From Actibacterium sp. MT2.3-13A (lineage in GTDB: Bacteria; Pseudomonadota; Alphaproteobacteria; Rhodobacterales; Rhodobacteraceae), in assembly GCF_018139985.1 (NCBI RefSeq), contig NZ_JAGSOU010000004.1, positions 143,716-207,715 on the forward strand: a stretch of DNA of 64,000 nt. The letters run 5' to 3'. Below, piece by piece: positions 43,640 to 54,277 of this stretch (position 1 is the stretch's first letter; every line of letters begins with the position of its first letter). The notes beneath the pieces are model-generated. The model saw only the letters and a program-made list of their open reading frames with translations, did no database searches and was not told the DNA's origin. A program made the position numbers and the translations under genes.

Positions 43640-45589
43640 TCAGGCCGCAGGCAGCATGAAGCCCTCGAAGAACGCGGCCAACTCGTCGTAGCCGTCCAGC
43701 GGCAGGACATGCGCGACATGCTGATCCGGCCGGACGAGGACCATGCAGCCCCGCTCCCGGTCGATGCCGCGCATCGTGAAGATGTCGCCGCCCTTCGGGT
43801 CCGGGGAGAAGACCTTCTCGTAGTCCCGCAGGCCATAGCGGCCCTTGTGCGGCAACAGCAGCGCGGGCATGGTCTCGACCGCCAGCGCGCGGTGCTCCTG
43901 CTGCAGCACGGCGCGCAGGTCGATGACCGAATCGATATCCGCGCCCGCAGGGGTGTAGCGGCGGATGGGCGACTCCGGCGCCGCGGCCAGGAAGTCGCAC
44001 AGAGCCCGGAGACCGGAGGACGGCGCCGCGGGATCCCCCGCCCCGGCGAAGGCAAAGAGGCGCCAGCGCCCGTCCGCCTTGACGGTATGGCCCAGATGCA
44101 TGGGCCTGGCGTCCGCCAACCGGATCACCGGCGCCGAATGGAAGCGCATCCCGATGCCGAACCCCTCGGCCAGGTGCTGTTGCGTCGGCGCGCCGGTCAG
44201 GATCGACGGCTTGTACTGGATCGCCGTTCCCGCAGTGAACCGCCCGTGCTGCACGAAATATTTCTGGAACTCTGCCGGGTCCACGCCGTCGCCGTCGTCA
44301 TCGGCCGAGGTCTTGGGTCGCGCGCTGAACATCTTGGCGAACTCGCGGTCGAAATCGATCAGCTGTCTTGCGACCCCCTGCCGCTCGGCCGAGTAGCTGT
44401 GCAGGATCTCGGGCGCGCAGCGATTGAGCAGGACCGAGGCCAGCTTCCAGCCTAGGTTGAAGCCATCGCGCATGGAGACATTCATGCCCTGCCCGGCCTT
44501 TGGGCTGTGGGTGTGGCAGGCGTCGCCGGCGATGAAGACACGCGGGGTGCGCGTGCCGACCTCCTGCTCCGGGACATCGTCGAACTTGTCGCACAGACGC
44601 TGGCCGATCTCGTAGACCGACCACCAGGCGACCTCCTTCACCTCCAGCGTGTAGGGGTGCAGGATCCGCTGCGCCGCCGATATCAGATGGTCGATGGTGA
44701 TGTTCCGGCTCGACACCCGCTCGTTCTCGCTCAGCTTGTCGAGTTCGATATAGAGGCGGACCATGTAGCCGCCTTCGCGCGGGATGATCAGCAGGTTGCC
44801 CTCGTTGGCCGAGTGAACCGCCGCCTTGAGCCGGATATCCGGGAAATCGGTGACCGCCAGCACATCCATCACGCCCCAGGCCTGGTTCGCGGCATCCCCG
44901 CGCAGGGCGCGACCGATGGATTGGCGCACCGCGCTACGCGCGCCATCGCATCCGACGACGTAGCGCGCGCGGACGGTTTCCAGCTGGCCGTCATGGCCGG
45001 GATCGGTGCGCTCGACGGTCGCGGTGACGGGGTGGGACGGCGCGCCCTGACCCGAAGACAGCGAGGGATCAATCCTCAGATCGCGCAGGCGGCGGGAATA
45101 GTCCGGCTCCAGCCGCGCGGGCGCGTTGCGCATGATATCCAGGTAGAAGTCATGCACCCGCGCCTGGTTCAGGATCGCATGCGGGAATTCCGACAGCCCG
45201 TCCTCGGTATCCTGTATCCGTCCGCTGCGGGCGATGGCCTCGGGGCGGTCCGTGTCGGGCTTCCAGAACGATGTCTCATTGACCCAGTAGGCCTCTTTCA
45301 AGACCCGCTCGCTGAAGCCGAAGGCCTCGAACATCTCCATCGTGCGGCAGGCGATGCCATCGGCCTGCCCAACCAGAAGGCGGCCCGGCTTCTGGTCGAG
45401 GATGCGGGTCGTGATCTGCGGGAAGGCCGCCAGTTGCGCGGCCAGCGTCAGGCCGGTCGGGCCTGCGCCCACGATCAGCACATCGACCTCTTCGGGCAGA
45501 CCATCGGCCGGGCGCGACATCCCGTGCTGAGTGTCCGCTTCCGCAACGGCCGGATCGCCGGTCCTGAACCCGTTCAGGTGAAATTGCAT
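43640..45589 (-). CDS. mobA: FAD-dependent 3-hydroxybenzoate 4-monooxygenase-like protein
   Basis: The 649-residue product is a flavoprotein aromatic hydroxylase of the phenol 2-monooxygenase/3-hydroxybenzoate 4-monooxygenase group. The FAD-binding loop is VLIVGAGPTGLTLAAQLA (about 37-54). The second FAD motif is RYVVGCDGARSAVRQSIG and the third VFIAGDACHTHSPKAGQGMNVSMRDGFNLGWKLA. The C-terminal thioredoxin-like domain (RYTPAGADIDSVIDLRAVLQQEH onward, ending MVLVRPDQHVAHVLPLDGYDELAAFFEGF) matches the phenol hydroxylase type. The divergent gene is MarR-family, the same arrangement as mobA/mobR of Comamonas, which supports 3-hydroxybenzoate as substrate, but other phenols remain possible. Confidence 0.85.
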   Translation of the reverse strand: MQFHLNGFRTGDPAVAEADTQHGMSRPADGLPEEVDVLIVGAGPTGLTLAAQLAAFPQITTRILDQKPGRLLVGQADGIACRTMEMFEAFGFSERVLKEAYWVNETSFWKPDTDRPEAIARSGRIQDTEDGLSEFPHAILNQARVHDFYLDIMRNAPARLEPDYSRRLRDLRIDPSLSSGQGAPSHPVTATVERTDPGHDGQLETVRARYVVGCDGARSAVRQSIGRALRGDAANQAWGVMDVLAVTDFPDIRLKAAVHSANEGNLLIIPREGGYMVRLYIELDKLSENERVSSRNITIDHLISAAQRILHPYTLEVKEVAWWSVYEIGQRLCDKFDDVPEQEVGTRTPRVFIAGDACHTHSPKAGQGMNVSMRDGFNLGWKLASVLLNRCAPEILHSYSAERQGVARQLIDFDREFAKMFSARPKTSADDDGDGVDPAEFQKYFVQHGRFTAGTAIQYKPSILTGAPTQQHLAEGFGIGMRFHSAPVIRLADARPMHLGHTVKADGRWRLFAFAGAGDPAAPSSGLRALCDFLAAAPESPIRRYTPAGADIDSVIDLRAVLQQEHRALAVETMPALLLPHKGRYGLRDYEKVFSPDPKGGDIFTMRGIDRERGCMVLVRPDQHVAHVLPLDGYDELAAFFEGFMLPAA

Positions 45590-45618
45590 GGCTCCCCTCC
45601 CCTTGCGCGACGTGGCAA

Positions 45619-45631
45619 TATAGTAACTATA
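45619..45631. promoter_or_regulatory. Palindrome upstream of mobA, candidate MarR operator
   Basis: TATAGTAACTATA is a perfect 13-base palindrome 30 bases upstream of the mobA start, in an AT-rich stretch of the 157-base divergent region. MarR proteins bind such short dyads and usually repress the neighbouring gene. Confidence 0.55.
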
Positions 45632-45746
45632 CTTATCATATCCGCGCCACCCGAGAGCCTGTCAAGAAAAGAAATATGTATACCAATCAATTCCCGCAAC
45701 CTATTGTGGTCACGTTGTTTTGCGAAGCGGAAACGGAGGCGCGGGG

Positions 45747-46208
45747 ATGGAAATTCACGACATGGCCGGTCATCTGATCCGGCGCCTGCATCAACATTCG
45801 ACCCAGGTCTTTCAGGCCCATGCGCGGGACGCCGGGTTCGATCTGACCCCCGTTCAGTTCGCGGCGATGGATGCGATCCGCTCCGATCCCGGCATCGACC
45901 AGGCCGGGGTGGCCGCCCTGATCGCCTATGATCGCGCGACCATCGGCGGGGTGATCGAGAGGCTGGTGCAGAAAGGATATGTGAAACGCGTCGTCAGCCG
46001 CCGCGACCGGCGCGCCCGCGAGCTTACCTTGACCGAGGACGGGCGGCGCGTCTTTCACGCGTTCCTGCCCGTGGTCAGGACATTGCAGGACGACATCCTT
46101 CCGGGACTGACCGATGCGGAACGCGCCGCGTTCCTAGCGCTGGCGCGCAAGGCCGCCCGATTTCTCGATCAGGGCAAGCCCGCCGCGGCGGCCAACGGGG
46201 ACGGCTGA
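45747..46208 (+). CDS. mobR: MarR-family regulator (MobR-like)
   Basis: The 153-residue product is a MarR-type winged-helix repressor. The DNA-binding part is DAIRSDPGIDQAGVAALIAYDRATIGGVIERLVQKGYVKRVVSRRDRRARELTLTEDGRRVF (about 48-110); the wing D-R-R residues are intact. The ATG at 45747 is preceded by CGGAGG. It is divergent from the mobA-like monooxygenase gene, a pairing seen in Comamonas testosteroni where MobR represses mobA and is released by 3-hydroxybenzoate. The symbol rests on that parallel. Confidence 0.8.
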   Translation: MEIHDMAGHLIRRLHQHSTQVFQAHARDAGFDLTPVQFAAMDAIRSDPGIDQAGVAALIAYDRATIGGVIERLVQKGYVKRVVSRRDRRARELTLTEDGRRVFHAFLPVVRTLQDDILPGLTDAERAAFLALARKAARFLDQGKPAAAANGDG

Positions 46209-46396
46209 TAGGAACGCCCGCACGCCGCGATGCGCGCCGGCCGCGCGCCCTCCCGGCCGGGAAAGCCCGGGTTCGGCCCCTGCCGCTTTCGGGGGCCGGA
46301 GCAAACCTTCGGGCGTCGCGCCCTGGACCGCGCCGAAGGATTGAGTCCGCGCCCGTCCGCGGCTAGCGTGCAGCGCAACCTACCGGAGGAGCCCCC

Positions 46397-47551
46397 GTGA
46401 CCGACACCCCGACCCTTTTCCGCCCGCTGAGCCTGCGCGGGCTGAGCCTGCGCAACCGCATCGTGATCTCGCCGATGTGCCAGTACACGGCCCACGACGG
46501 GCATCTCGAGGACTGGCACCTGGTCCACCTCGGTCGCTTTGCGACCGGCGGCGCGGGCGTGGTGTTCACCGAGGCGACGGCGGTGCAGAAATCCGGGCGC
46601 ATCACCCACGGCTGCCCGGGCCTCTGGACCGACAGCCAGATCCCGGGCCACGCCCATGTCGCCCAGTTCGCCCTGCGCCACGGCGCGGTGCCGGCGGTTC
46701 AGCTCGGCCATGCCGGGCGCAAGGCAGGCATGCAGCGCCCGTGGTTCGGCAATGGCCCGCTGACGGAGGAGGACTTCGCGCGGGGCGACATGCCGTGGCA
46801 ACCGGTCGGCCCCTCGCCCATTCCCGTCGCCGAGGGCTGGCCGGAGCCGCACGCGCTGTCGCTTCAGGAAATCCAGACTCTGGTCGAGGATTACGCCGCC
46901 GCCGCGCGCCGCGCGCTTGCCGCGGGCTACCGGATCGCCGAAGTGCATGGCGCGCATGGCTACCTGATCCACAGCTTCCTGTCGCCGCTTTCGAACCGGC
47001 GCAGCGACGCCTATGGCGGCGACCTGGCGGGCCGGATGCGGCTGGCGCTGGAAGTGACCGAGGCGATCCGCGCGGTCTGGCCCGACGAGCTGCCGCTGTT
47101 CTTCCGCACCTCGGCGGTGGACGGTGTCCCGGACGGCTGGTCGCTGGAAGATACGGTTGTCCTGGCGCGCGAGCTGAAGGCGCGCGGCGTTGACGTGATG
47201 GATTGCTCCTCGGGGGGCATCGCCGGGGCGGCGACCGCGGCGGGCGGGGCGAAGCGGCAGCCGGGTTTTCAGGTCCCCTACGCGACGCGGGTGCGCGAGG
47301 ATGCCGGGTTGGCGACCATGGCGGTCGGCCTGATCACCCACCCCGAGCAGGCCGAGGCGATCGTTTCCGAGGGCCGCGCCGATCTGGTCGCGATCGGGCG
47401 GGAAGCCCTCGTCGACCCGTCCTGGCCGCTGCATGCGGCGGTGGCCCTCGGGCATGACCGGCGCTTTGAAAGCTGGCCCGAGCAATATGGCTGGTGGCTG
47501 GTTCGCCGGCAGGACAGCTCGGAATTCTACAGGCCCGGCGGCGAGGGCTGA
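46397..47551 (+). CDS. Old-yellow-enzyme family NADH:flavin oxidoreductase (YqjM-like)
   Basis: The 384-residue product is an FMN-dependent ene-reductase of the YqjM/thermophilic-like class. IVISPMCQYTAHDGHLEDWHLVHLGRFATGGAGVVFTEATAV carries the class-specific Cys, and GHAGRKAGMQRPW the FMN contacts. EVHGAHGYLIHSFLSPLSNRRSDAYGGDLAGRMRLALEV carries the substrate His pair and catalytic Tyr-region, and AVGLITHPEQAEAIVSEGRADLVAIGREALVDPSWP the phosphate site. It reduces activated alkenes such as enones with NAD(P)H; the physiological substrate is unknown. A GGAGGAG ribosome-binding site precedes the ATG. The promoter region is 188 bases with no other feature recognised. Confidence 0.92.
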   Translation: MTDTPTLFRPLSLRGLSLRNRIVISPMCQYTAHDGHLEDWHLVHLGRFATGGAGVVFTEATAVQKSGRITHGCPGLWTDSQIPGHAHVAQFALRHGAVPAVQLGHAGRKAGMQRPWFGNGPLTEEDFARGDMPWQPVGPSPIPVAEGWPEPHALSLQEIQTLVEDYAAAARRALAAGYRIAEVHGAHGYLIHSFLSPLSNRRSDAYGGDLAGRMRLALEVTEAIRAVWPDELPLFFRTSAVDGVPDGWSLEDTVVLARELKARGVDVMDCSSGGIAGAATAAGGAKRQPGFQVPYATRVREDAGLATMAVGLITHPEQAEAIVSEGRADLVAIGREALVDPSWPLHAAVALGHDRRFESWPEQYGWWLVRRQDSSEFYRPGGEG

Positions 47552-47657
47552 GCGGCAACGACCGCGGGCCGCGTCGGGGGCAATCCTGCGCGCTGCGCCG
47601 TTCGCCGCATGTGGCGGACGGATCGGGACGCGCAGGGTGTCGGCCGAAGTCGCCCCT

Positions 47658-48596
47658 TCAGGCCCGGGCGTGCGGCAGCGGCGTTCCGCGATCCCGCGCC
47701 GCGCGCAGGGTCTCGGCCGAGTGACGGACAACCTCGGAGATCTGCCGCAGTTCCCTGGCCAGGGGACTCGTCTTGCGCCAGATCATGCCCACGGTCCGCG
47801 AGGGCCGCGGGCTGTTGAAACGCGCGACGGACACCGGCGCCGAGCGAGTCTCGACCGGCACCGCCATTTCCGGGATCAGGGTGACGCCGATGCCGGCACC
47901 GACCATCTGAACCAGCGTTGACAGCGAGGTTCCGTCCAACCCTTCGCGCGGCAGCGCCGACTGCATGTTGCAGAACGACAGGGCCTGATCGCGGAAACAG
48001 TGCCCCTCTTCCAGCAGCAGCAGCCTCATTTCTCGAAGCGTTTCGCTGTTGGGCACCGGCTTCCCCGCGTCCTCTCCCGGCCGGACCAGGACGAAGTCCT
48101 CGTCGAACAGCGCCGTCTCGGTGAAGGACGGCTCGGAGACCGGCAGGGCGACAATGGCGGTGTCCAACCCTCCGTCCGACAGCTCCTGGAGAAGTTTCGG
48201 GGTCACCGTCTCCCGCACGCGGATATCGAGGCCGGGATACTGGCGCGTCAGGTTGGCGATGATCGTGGGCAGCAGGTAGGGGGCGATGGTCGGGATCACG
48301 CCGATCCGCAGCCGTCCCGCCATCCCCTCGCGCGAGGCGCGGGCCAGGTCGCCCAGCTCATCCACGGCCCGCAGGATCTCGCGCACGCGCAGGGCGAACT
48401 CCTCTCCCAGGCCGGTCAGCCGGACCTGTCGCGCGCCCCGCTCGAACAGCGCGGCGCCCAGGGTTTCCTCCAATTCCTTGATCTGCATGGACAAGGCGGG
48501 CTGAGAGATCGCGCAGGCATCCGCCGCGCGTCCGAAATGGCCGTGCCGTGCCAGCGCCTCGAAATAGCGGAGCTGCCTGAGTGTCAGATTTGTCAT
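47658..48596 (-). CDS. oxyR: OxyR, hydrogen peroxide sensor
   Basis: The 312-residue LysR-type protein is OxyR. LRQLRYFEALARHGHFGRAADACAISQPALSMQIKELEETLG is the DNA-binding helix-turn-helix. LLLLEEGHCFRDQALSFCNMQSAL carries both redox cysteines (about residues 200 and 209, matching Cys199 and Cys208 of E. coli OxyR), followed by GTSLSTLVQMVGAGIGVTLIPEMAVP. It is divergent from katG, the classic target. An ATAA-N7-TTAT dyad overlaps its own start codon, suggesting autoregulation. Contrast the OxyR-like protein at 34551, which lacks the first cysteine. Confidence 0.93.
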   Translation of the reverse strand: MTNLTLRQLRYFEALARHGHFGRAADACAISQPALSMQIKELEETLGAALFERGARQVRLTGLGEEFALRVREILRAVDELGDLARASREGMAGRLRIGVIPTIAPYLLPTIIANLTRQYPGLDIRVRETVTPKLLQELSDGGLDTAIVALPVSEPSFTETALFDEDFVLVRPGEDAGKPVPNSETLREMRLLLLEEGHCFRDQALSFCNMQSALPREGLDGTSLSTLVQMVGAGIGVTLIPEMAVPVETRSAPVSVARFNSPRPSRTVGMIWRKTSPLARELRQISEVVRHSAETLRAARDRGTPLPHARA

Positions 48597-48631
48597 AAGC
48601 TTTACTTATCATGGCAATCAGTAAATTCAAC
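48595..48631. promoter_or_regulatory. Candidate OxyR site between oxyR and katG
   Basis: ATAAGCTTTACTTAT (48595-48609) is a near-symmetric ATAA-N7-TTAT element overlapping the oxyR start. After seven bases, a weaker ATCA-N7-CAAC pair follows. This four-part spacing fits the OxyR tetramer footprint, although the bases differ from ATAG/CTAT. The rest of the 346-base intergenic region, to 48942, is GC-rich and no gene or other site was recognised in it. Confidence 0.45.
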
Positions 48632-48657
48632 TTAATCTAATGATCTCTGTTTGTTAG

Positions 48658-51144
<2,487 letters not shown>

Positions 51145-51162
51145 TCCCCCCGGCCGAAAGGT

Positions 51163-51197
51163 GCCCGCGCGCGGCTGACACCAGGCCGCGCGCGGGC
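51163..51197 (+). terminator. First perfect hairpin after katG
   Basis: GCCCGCGCGCGG and CCGCGCGCGGGC are exact 12-base complements around an 11-base loop. It begins 18 bases after the katG stop and has no U tract, so it may stabilise the 3' end or end transcription with help. Confidence 0.6.
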
Positions 51198-51210
51198 GCA
51201 ACCTCGGTGA

Positions 51211-51244
51211 CCGACCGCAGGATGACGACCAGTCCTGCGGTCGG
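51211..51244. terminator. Second perfect hairpin after katG
   Basis: CCGACCGCAGGA and TCCTGCGGTCGG are exact 12-base complements around a 10-base loop, 13 bases after the first hairpin. It too has no U tract. The remainder of the gap to 51354 shows nothing further. Confidence 0.5.
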
Positions 51245-51353
51245 CCGATATGCCGATGAACACCCCGCTTGCGTCAGGCGGCCCCATGCGACCGGCAGCC
51301 TGTCGTCCCGCGCAGCGCCGGGAGGACGGGCGTCCCCGGAAGTTGCGCCGCCA

Positions 51354-52343
51354 TCACGGCAGCAGAACCACCGAACCCGTCGTGCGCCGGGCCTCAAGAT
51401 CCTCATGCGCCTTGCGCGCGTCCGACAGGGCATAGGTCGTGACCGCCGAGGCGCGCACCACCCCCGCCTGCATCGCCGCGAAGAGGCGCTGTGCCGCGGC
51501 CTCGTATTCCGCCCGGACGGCGGTGTAATGCGCGATCGACGGCCGGGTGACGTAGAGCGATCCCTTCGCCCCCAGCGATGCCACGTTCAGCGGCGGCACC
51601 GGGCCCGACGCTTCGCCGAAACTGACCAGGGTGCCTCGCGCCCGCAGACAATCGAGCGATTTGGCGAAAGTATCGGCACCGACCGAATCATAGACAACAT
51701 CGACGCCCTTGCCGCCGGTGATCTCGGCCACCCGCGCCTGAAAATCCTCATCGGTGTAGAGGATCGCGTGATCGCATCCATTCGCACGCGCAACCTCCGC
51801 CTTCTCGGCGGAACTGACCGTGCCGATGACGGTCGCACCGATCGCGTGCAGCCACTGACAGGCGATCGTGCCCACCCCGCCCGCCGCGGCGTGCAGCAGC
51901 ACGGTGTCGCCCCTGGTCACGGGAACGCAGCGGTGGATCAGGTATTCAACCGTCAGCCCCTTGAAGATCAGCGCCGCGACCTGCGTGCTGTCCAGCCCCT
52001 CAGGCAGCGCGATGGCGCGGGCGGCGGGCAGGTTGCGGTAGGTGGCATAGGCGCCGGGAGGGCCGCCGACATAGGCCACGCGCTGGCCGAGGGCGAATCC
52101 CGAGACGCCCTCGCCCAGGGCCGTGATCTCGCCCACGCCCTCGACCCCGAGACCGCTGGGCAACGCCAGCGGCGCGGCGTAGACGCCGCGGCGGTGATAG
52201 ATGTCGATGTAGTTCACGCCGATCGCCAGATGGCGGATCTGGACCTCGCCGGGCGCGGGGGACGGCAAAACCTGCTTTTGCCAGCTCAGCACCTCGGGGG
52301 CGCCAAATTCGGAAAGTCGGAGGATTTCGGATTCAACTGTCAT
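51354..52343 (-). CDS. NADPH:quinone oxidoreductase (Qor-like, zinc-free MDR)
   Basis: The 329-residue product is a zinc-free medium-chain dehydrogenase/reductase of the quinone oxidoreductase type. IGVNYIDIYHRRGVYAAPLALPSGLGVEGVGEI is the typical N-terminal domain. VLLHAAAGGVGTIACQWLHAIGATVIGTVSSAEKAEVARANG is the NADPH-binding loop with A-A-x-G-G-V-G. No zinc-ligand cysteines are seen. It reduces quinones or enones and may protect from oxidative stress. It is divergent from a LysR gene (97 bases apart), which probably controls it. Confidence 0.92.
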   Translation of the reverse strand: MTVESEILRLSEFGAPEVLSWQKQVLPSPAPGEVQIRHLAIGVNYIDIYHRRGVYAAPLALPSGLGVEGVGEITALGEGVSGFALGQRVAYVGGPPGAYATYRNLPAARAIALPEGLDSTQVAALIFKGLTVEYLIHRCVPVTRGDTVLLHAAAGGVGTIACQWLHAIGATVIGTVSSAEKAEVARANGCDHAILYTDEDFQARVAEITGGKGVDVVYDSVGADTFAKSLDCLRARGTLVSFGEASGPVPPLNVASLGAKGSLYVTRPSIAHYTAVRAEYEAAAQRLFAAMQAGVVRASAVTTYALSDARKAHEDLEARRTTGSVVLLP

Positions 52344-52440
52344 GGTCTTGTCTCATAAGGGTTTGCCAAACAATGGCTTGCTTTCCGATGCGGGTCGAGA
52401 AACTCTTCCGCAATCCGATTTTGCGAAAATAGAACGACCT

Positions 52441-53331
52441 ATGGACTGGAATGACCTGAAGTTCTTCCTCGCCGTGGCGAATGCCAAGACGCTCAGCGCG
52501 GCATCCGGCCAGCTCGGGGTCAGCCCATCCACCGTGTCCCGCCGCATCGGGGCGCTGGAATCGGCGCTTCAGGTGCGCCTGTTCCGCCCCCACCGGGACG
52601 GCTACGATCTGACACCGGCGGGGCAGGACCTGGTGGCGCCTGCGGAACGCGCCGCGGCCGAAATGCGCGTTTTCGAGCGCAGCGCCCGCGAAAAGGACAC
52701 TGACCTTGCCGGCCCCGTCCGCATTTCCGCGCCCGAGCTACTGGGGCAGGAGATCCTGCTCCCCGGCCTTGCGGGTTTCCTGCAAAGCCACCCTGACATC
52801 CGGATCGAGATGCATTCAAGCGTGCGCCCGATGCGCCTGACCGGAAGGGAGGCCGACATCGTCCTGCGCCTGATCCGGCCGGAACGCGGCAGCTACCGCC
52901 AGCGCAGGCTGGGCCGGATTGCCTTCGGCATCTATGCCTCGGCCGATCACATCGCCCGCCACGGCGCCCCCGACAGCGCCGCCGACCTGCACCGCCACCG
53001 GGTGATCGGCTGGACCGAGGACCTGCGCTATCTCACCATGGCCACCTGGCTGGAGGCGCTCTGCCCCGGCCTGCAACCCGCCTTGCGCCTGTCGTCGCTG
53101 AACGCGCAGCTGGCGGCGGTGAAACAGGGCCTCGGCCTGGCCGTCCTGCCCAGCTTCGCCGCCGAGGCCGCCGGTCTGGCGCCCCTTTTGCAGGATGCGC
53201 CCGGGCTGGCGCCGGATCTCTGGATGCTGGTCCACGAACAGGCCCTCGGCCTGCCGCGCGTGCAACTGGCCAAGAACGCGCTGCTCGACCTGCTGACGCA
53301 GTTTGCCGAACACCCCGCCAGGAACGCATAG
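52441..53331 (+). CDS. LysR-family regulator beside the quinone oxidoreductase
   Basis: The 296-residue product is a LysR-type regulator: MDWNDLKFFLAVANAKTLSAASGQLGVSPSTVSRRIGALESALQVRLF is the DNA-binding part. The effector region has VRISAPELLGQEILLPGLAGFLQSHPDIRIEM and GLGLAVLPSFAAEAAGL. The ATG at 52441 was chosen because it gives the standard start; the frame is open further upstream into the divergent promoter. It is divergent from the quinone oxidoreductase gene, the usual layout for a LysR regulator and its target. Its effector is unknown. Confidence 0.88.
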   Translation: MDWNDLKFFLAVANAKTLSAASGQLGVSPSTVSRRIGALESALQVRLFRPHRDGYDLTPAGQDLVAPAERAAAEMRVFERSAREKDTDLAGPVRISAPELLGQEILLPGLAGFLQSHPDIRIEMHSSVRPMRLTGREADIVLRLIRPERGSYRQRRLGRIAFGIYASADHIARHGAPDSAADLHRHRVIGWTEDLRYLTMATWLEALCPGLQPALRLSSLNAQLAAVKQGLGLAVLPSFAAEAAGLAPLLQDAPGLAPDLWMLVHEQALGLPRVQLAKNALLDLLTQFAEHPARNA

Positions 53332-53456
53332 CGTGGCAGCGCATGGCGCGCGGCAGGCACCCCAAGCCGTCCCATGCTAGAGATTGACGCGGCCGCCCCG
53401 ACTGGGTTGACTGATCCCAGCGGCCCCGGGCGCGGTCATTTCAGCGGGAGGTCCAC

Positions 53457-53543
53457 GTGAGGACAATCGAACGTGACGTCGTGAAAGCCGACTGTCCCGG
53501 CGCCGCCGGCGTCAACCGATCCCGCGGGGTGCCAGAAAAGTGA
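53457..53543 (+). CDS. Possible 28-residue leader peptide coupled to the ABC ATPase gene
   Basis: A GTG at 53457 follows a good ribosome-binding site (GGGAGG, five bases apart) and opens a 28-codon frame (MRTIERDVVKADCPGA, then GVNRSRGVPEK). The frame ends in a TGA that overlaps the GTG start of the ABC ATPase gene (GTGA). It may be a short leader serving translational coupling, or a chance frame. It has no recognised relative. PqqA was considered, but the Glu-x3-Tyr pair is absent. Confidence 0.3.
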   Translation: MRTIERDVVKADCPGAAGVNRSRGVPEK

Positions 53544-54277
53544 CCGGCGACGCGCATCCGGGTCTGGCGGTCGAAGGCGTCAGCTATGCCTATGGGGATC
53601 GCAGGGCCCTCGACGGCGTGGACTTCGCGGTGGCAGCCGGGACATTCTGCGCCCTTCTGGGACCGAATGGCGCCGGCAAATCGACGCTGTTTTCGCTGTT
53701 GACCCGCCTGTTCGTCACCCGGACGGGGAAGATCCGGATCAGCGGCATCGATCTGTCGCGGAACCCGCGCGCGGCGCTGGCGCTGATGGGCGTCGTGTTC
53801 CAGCAGCAAACGCTCGACCTCGATCTCACGGTCAGGCAGAACCTTGCCTATTTCGCCGCCCTGCACGGCATTTCCGGCCGCGATGCGGAGCAGCGGATCG
53901 ACAGGGCGCTGGGCTGGCTTGGCATGGCCGACCGGGCGCGGGAACGGGCGCGCGACCTGAATGGCGGGCACCGCAGACGCGCCGAAATCGCGCGCGCCCT
54001 GCTCCACGGCCCCCGGGTGCTGTTGCTCGACGAACCCACGGTCGGCCTCGATGCGGCAAGCCGGCGCGCGATCACCGCGCGCGTGCATGAGCTGTGCCGG
54101 GAGGAGGGCCTGACCGTGCTCTGGGCCACCCACCTCGTCGACGAGGTGCGCGACGAGGATGACCTTGTCGTGCTGCATCGCGGAAAGGTGCTGGCGCGCG
54201 GCATCGCCTCGGACATCGCGGGGGGAGAGCGGCTTGCCGACGCCTTTCTGGCCATGACGCGCGAGGAGGCGTCATGA
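53540..54277 (+). CDS. ABC transporter ATPase of the PQQ alcohol dehydrogenase system (LutE-like)
   Basis: The 245-residue product is an ABC ATPase. Walker A is LLGPNGAGKSTLFSLL (about 40-55), the Q loop GVVFQQQTLDLDLTVRQNL, the signature LNGGHRRRAEIARAL (an unusual variant of LSGGQ), Walker B VLLLDEPTVGLD and the switch His in WATHLVDEV. It belongs to the ABC group found with PQQ-dependent alcohol dehydrogenases. I compare it with LutE of the methylotroph lanthanide-uptake cluster. Translation begins at a GTG. The stop overlaps the permease gene by four bases, and it shares the island with a LutA-like binding protein and a beta-propeller. Confidence 0.85.
   Translation: MTGDAHPGLAVEGVSYAYGDRRALDGVDFAVAAGTFCALLGPNGAGKSTLFSLLTRLFVTRTGKIRISGIDLSRNPRAALALMGVVFQQQTLDLDLTVRQNLAYFAALHGISGRDAEQRIDRALGWLGMADRARERARDLNGGHRRRAEIARALLHGPRVLLLDEPTVGLDAASRRAITARVHELCREEGLTVLWATHLVDEVRDEDDLVVLHRGKVLARGIASDIAGGERLADAFLAMTREEAS

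Noticed and set aside
53457..53543. Reading the short frame before the ABC ATPase gene as PqqA
   Set aside because: PqqA needs a Glu-x3-Tyr pair, which is absent.
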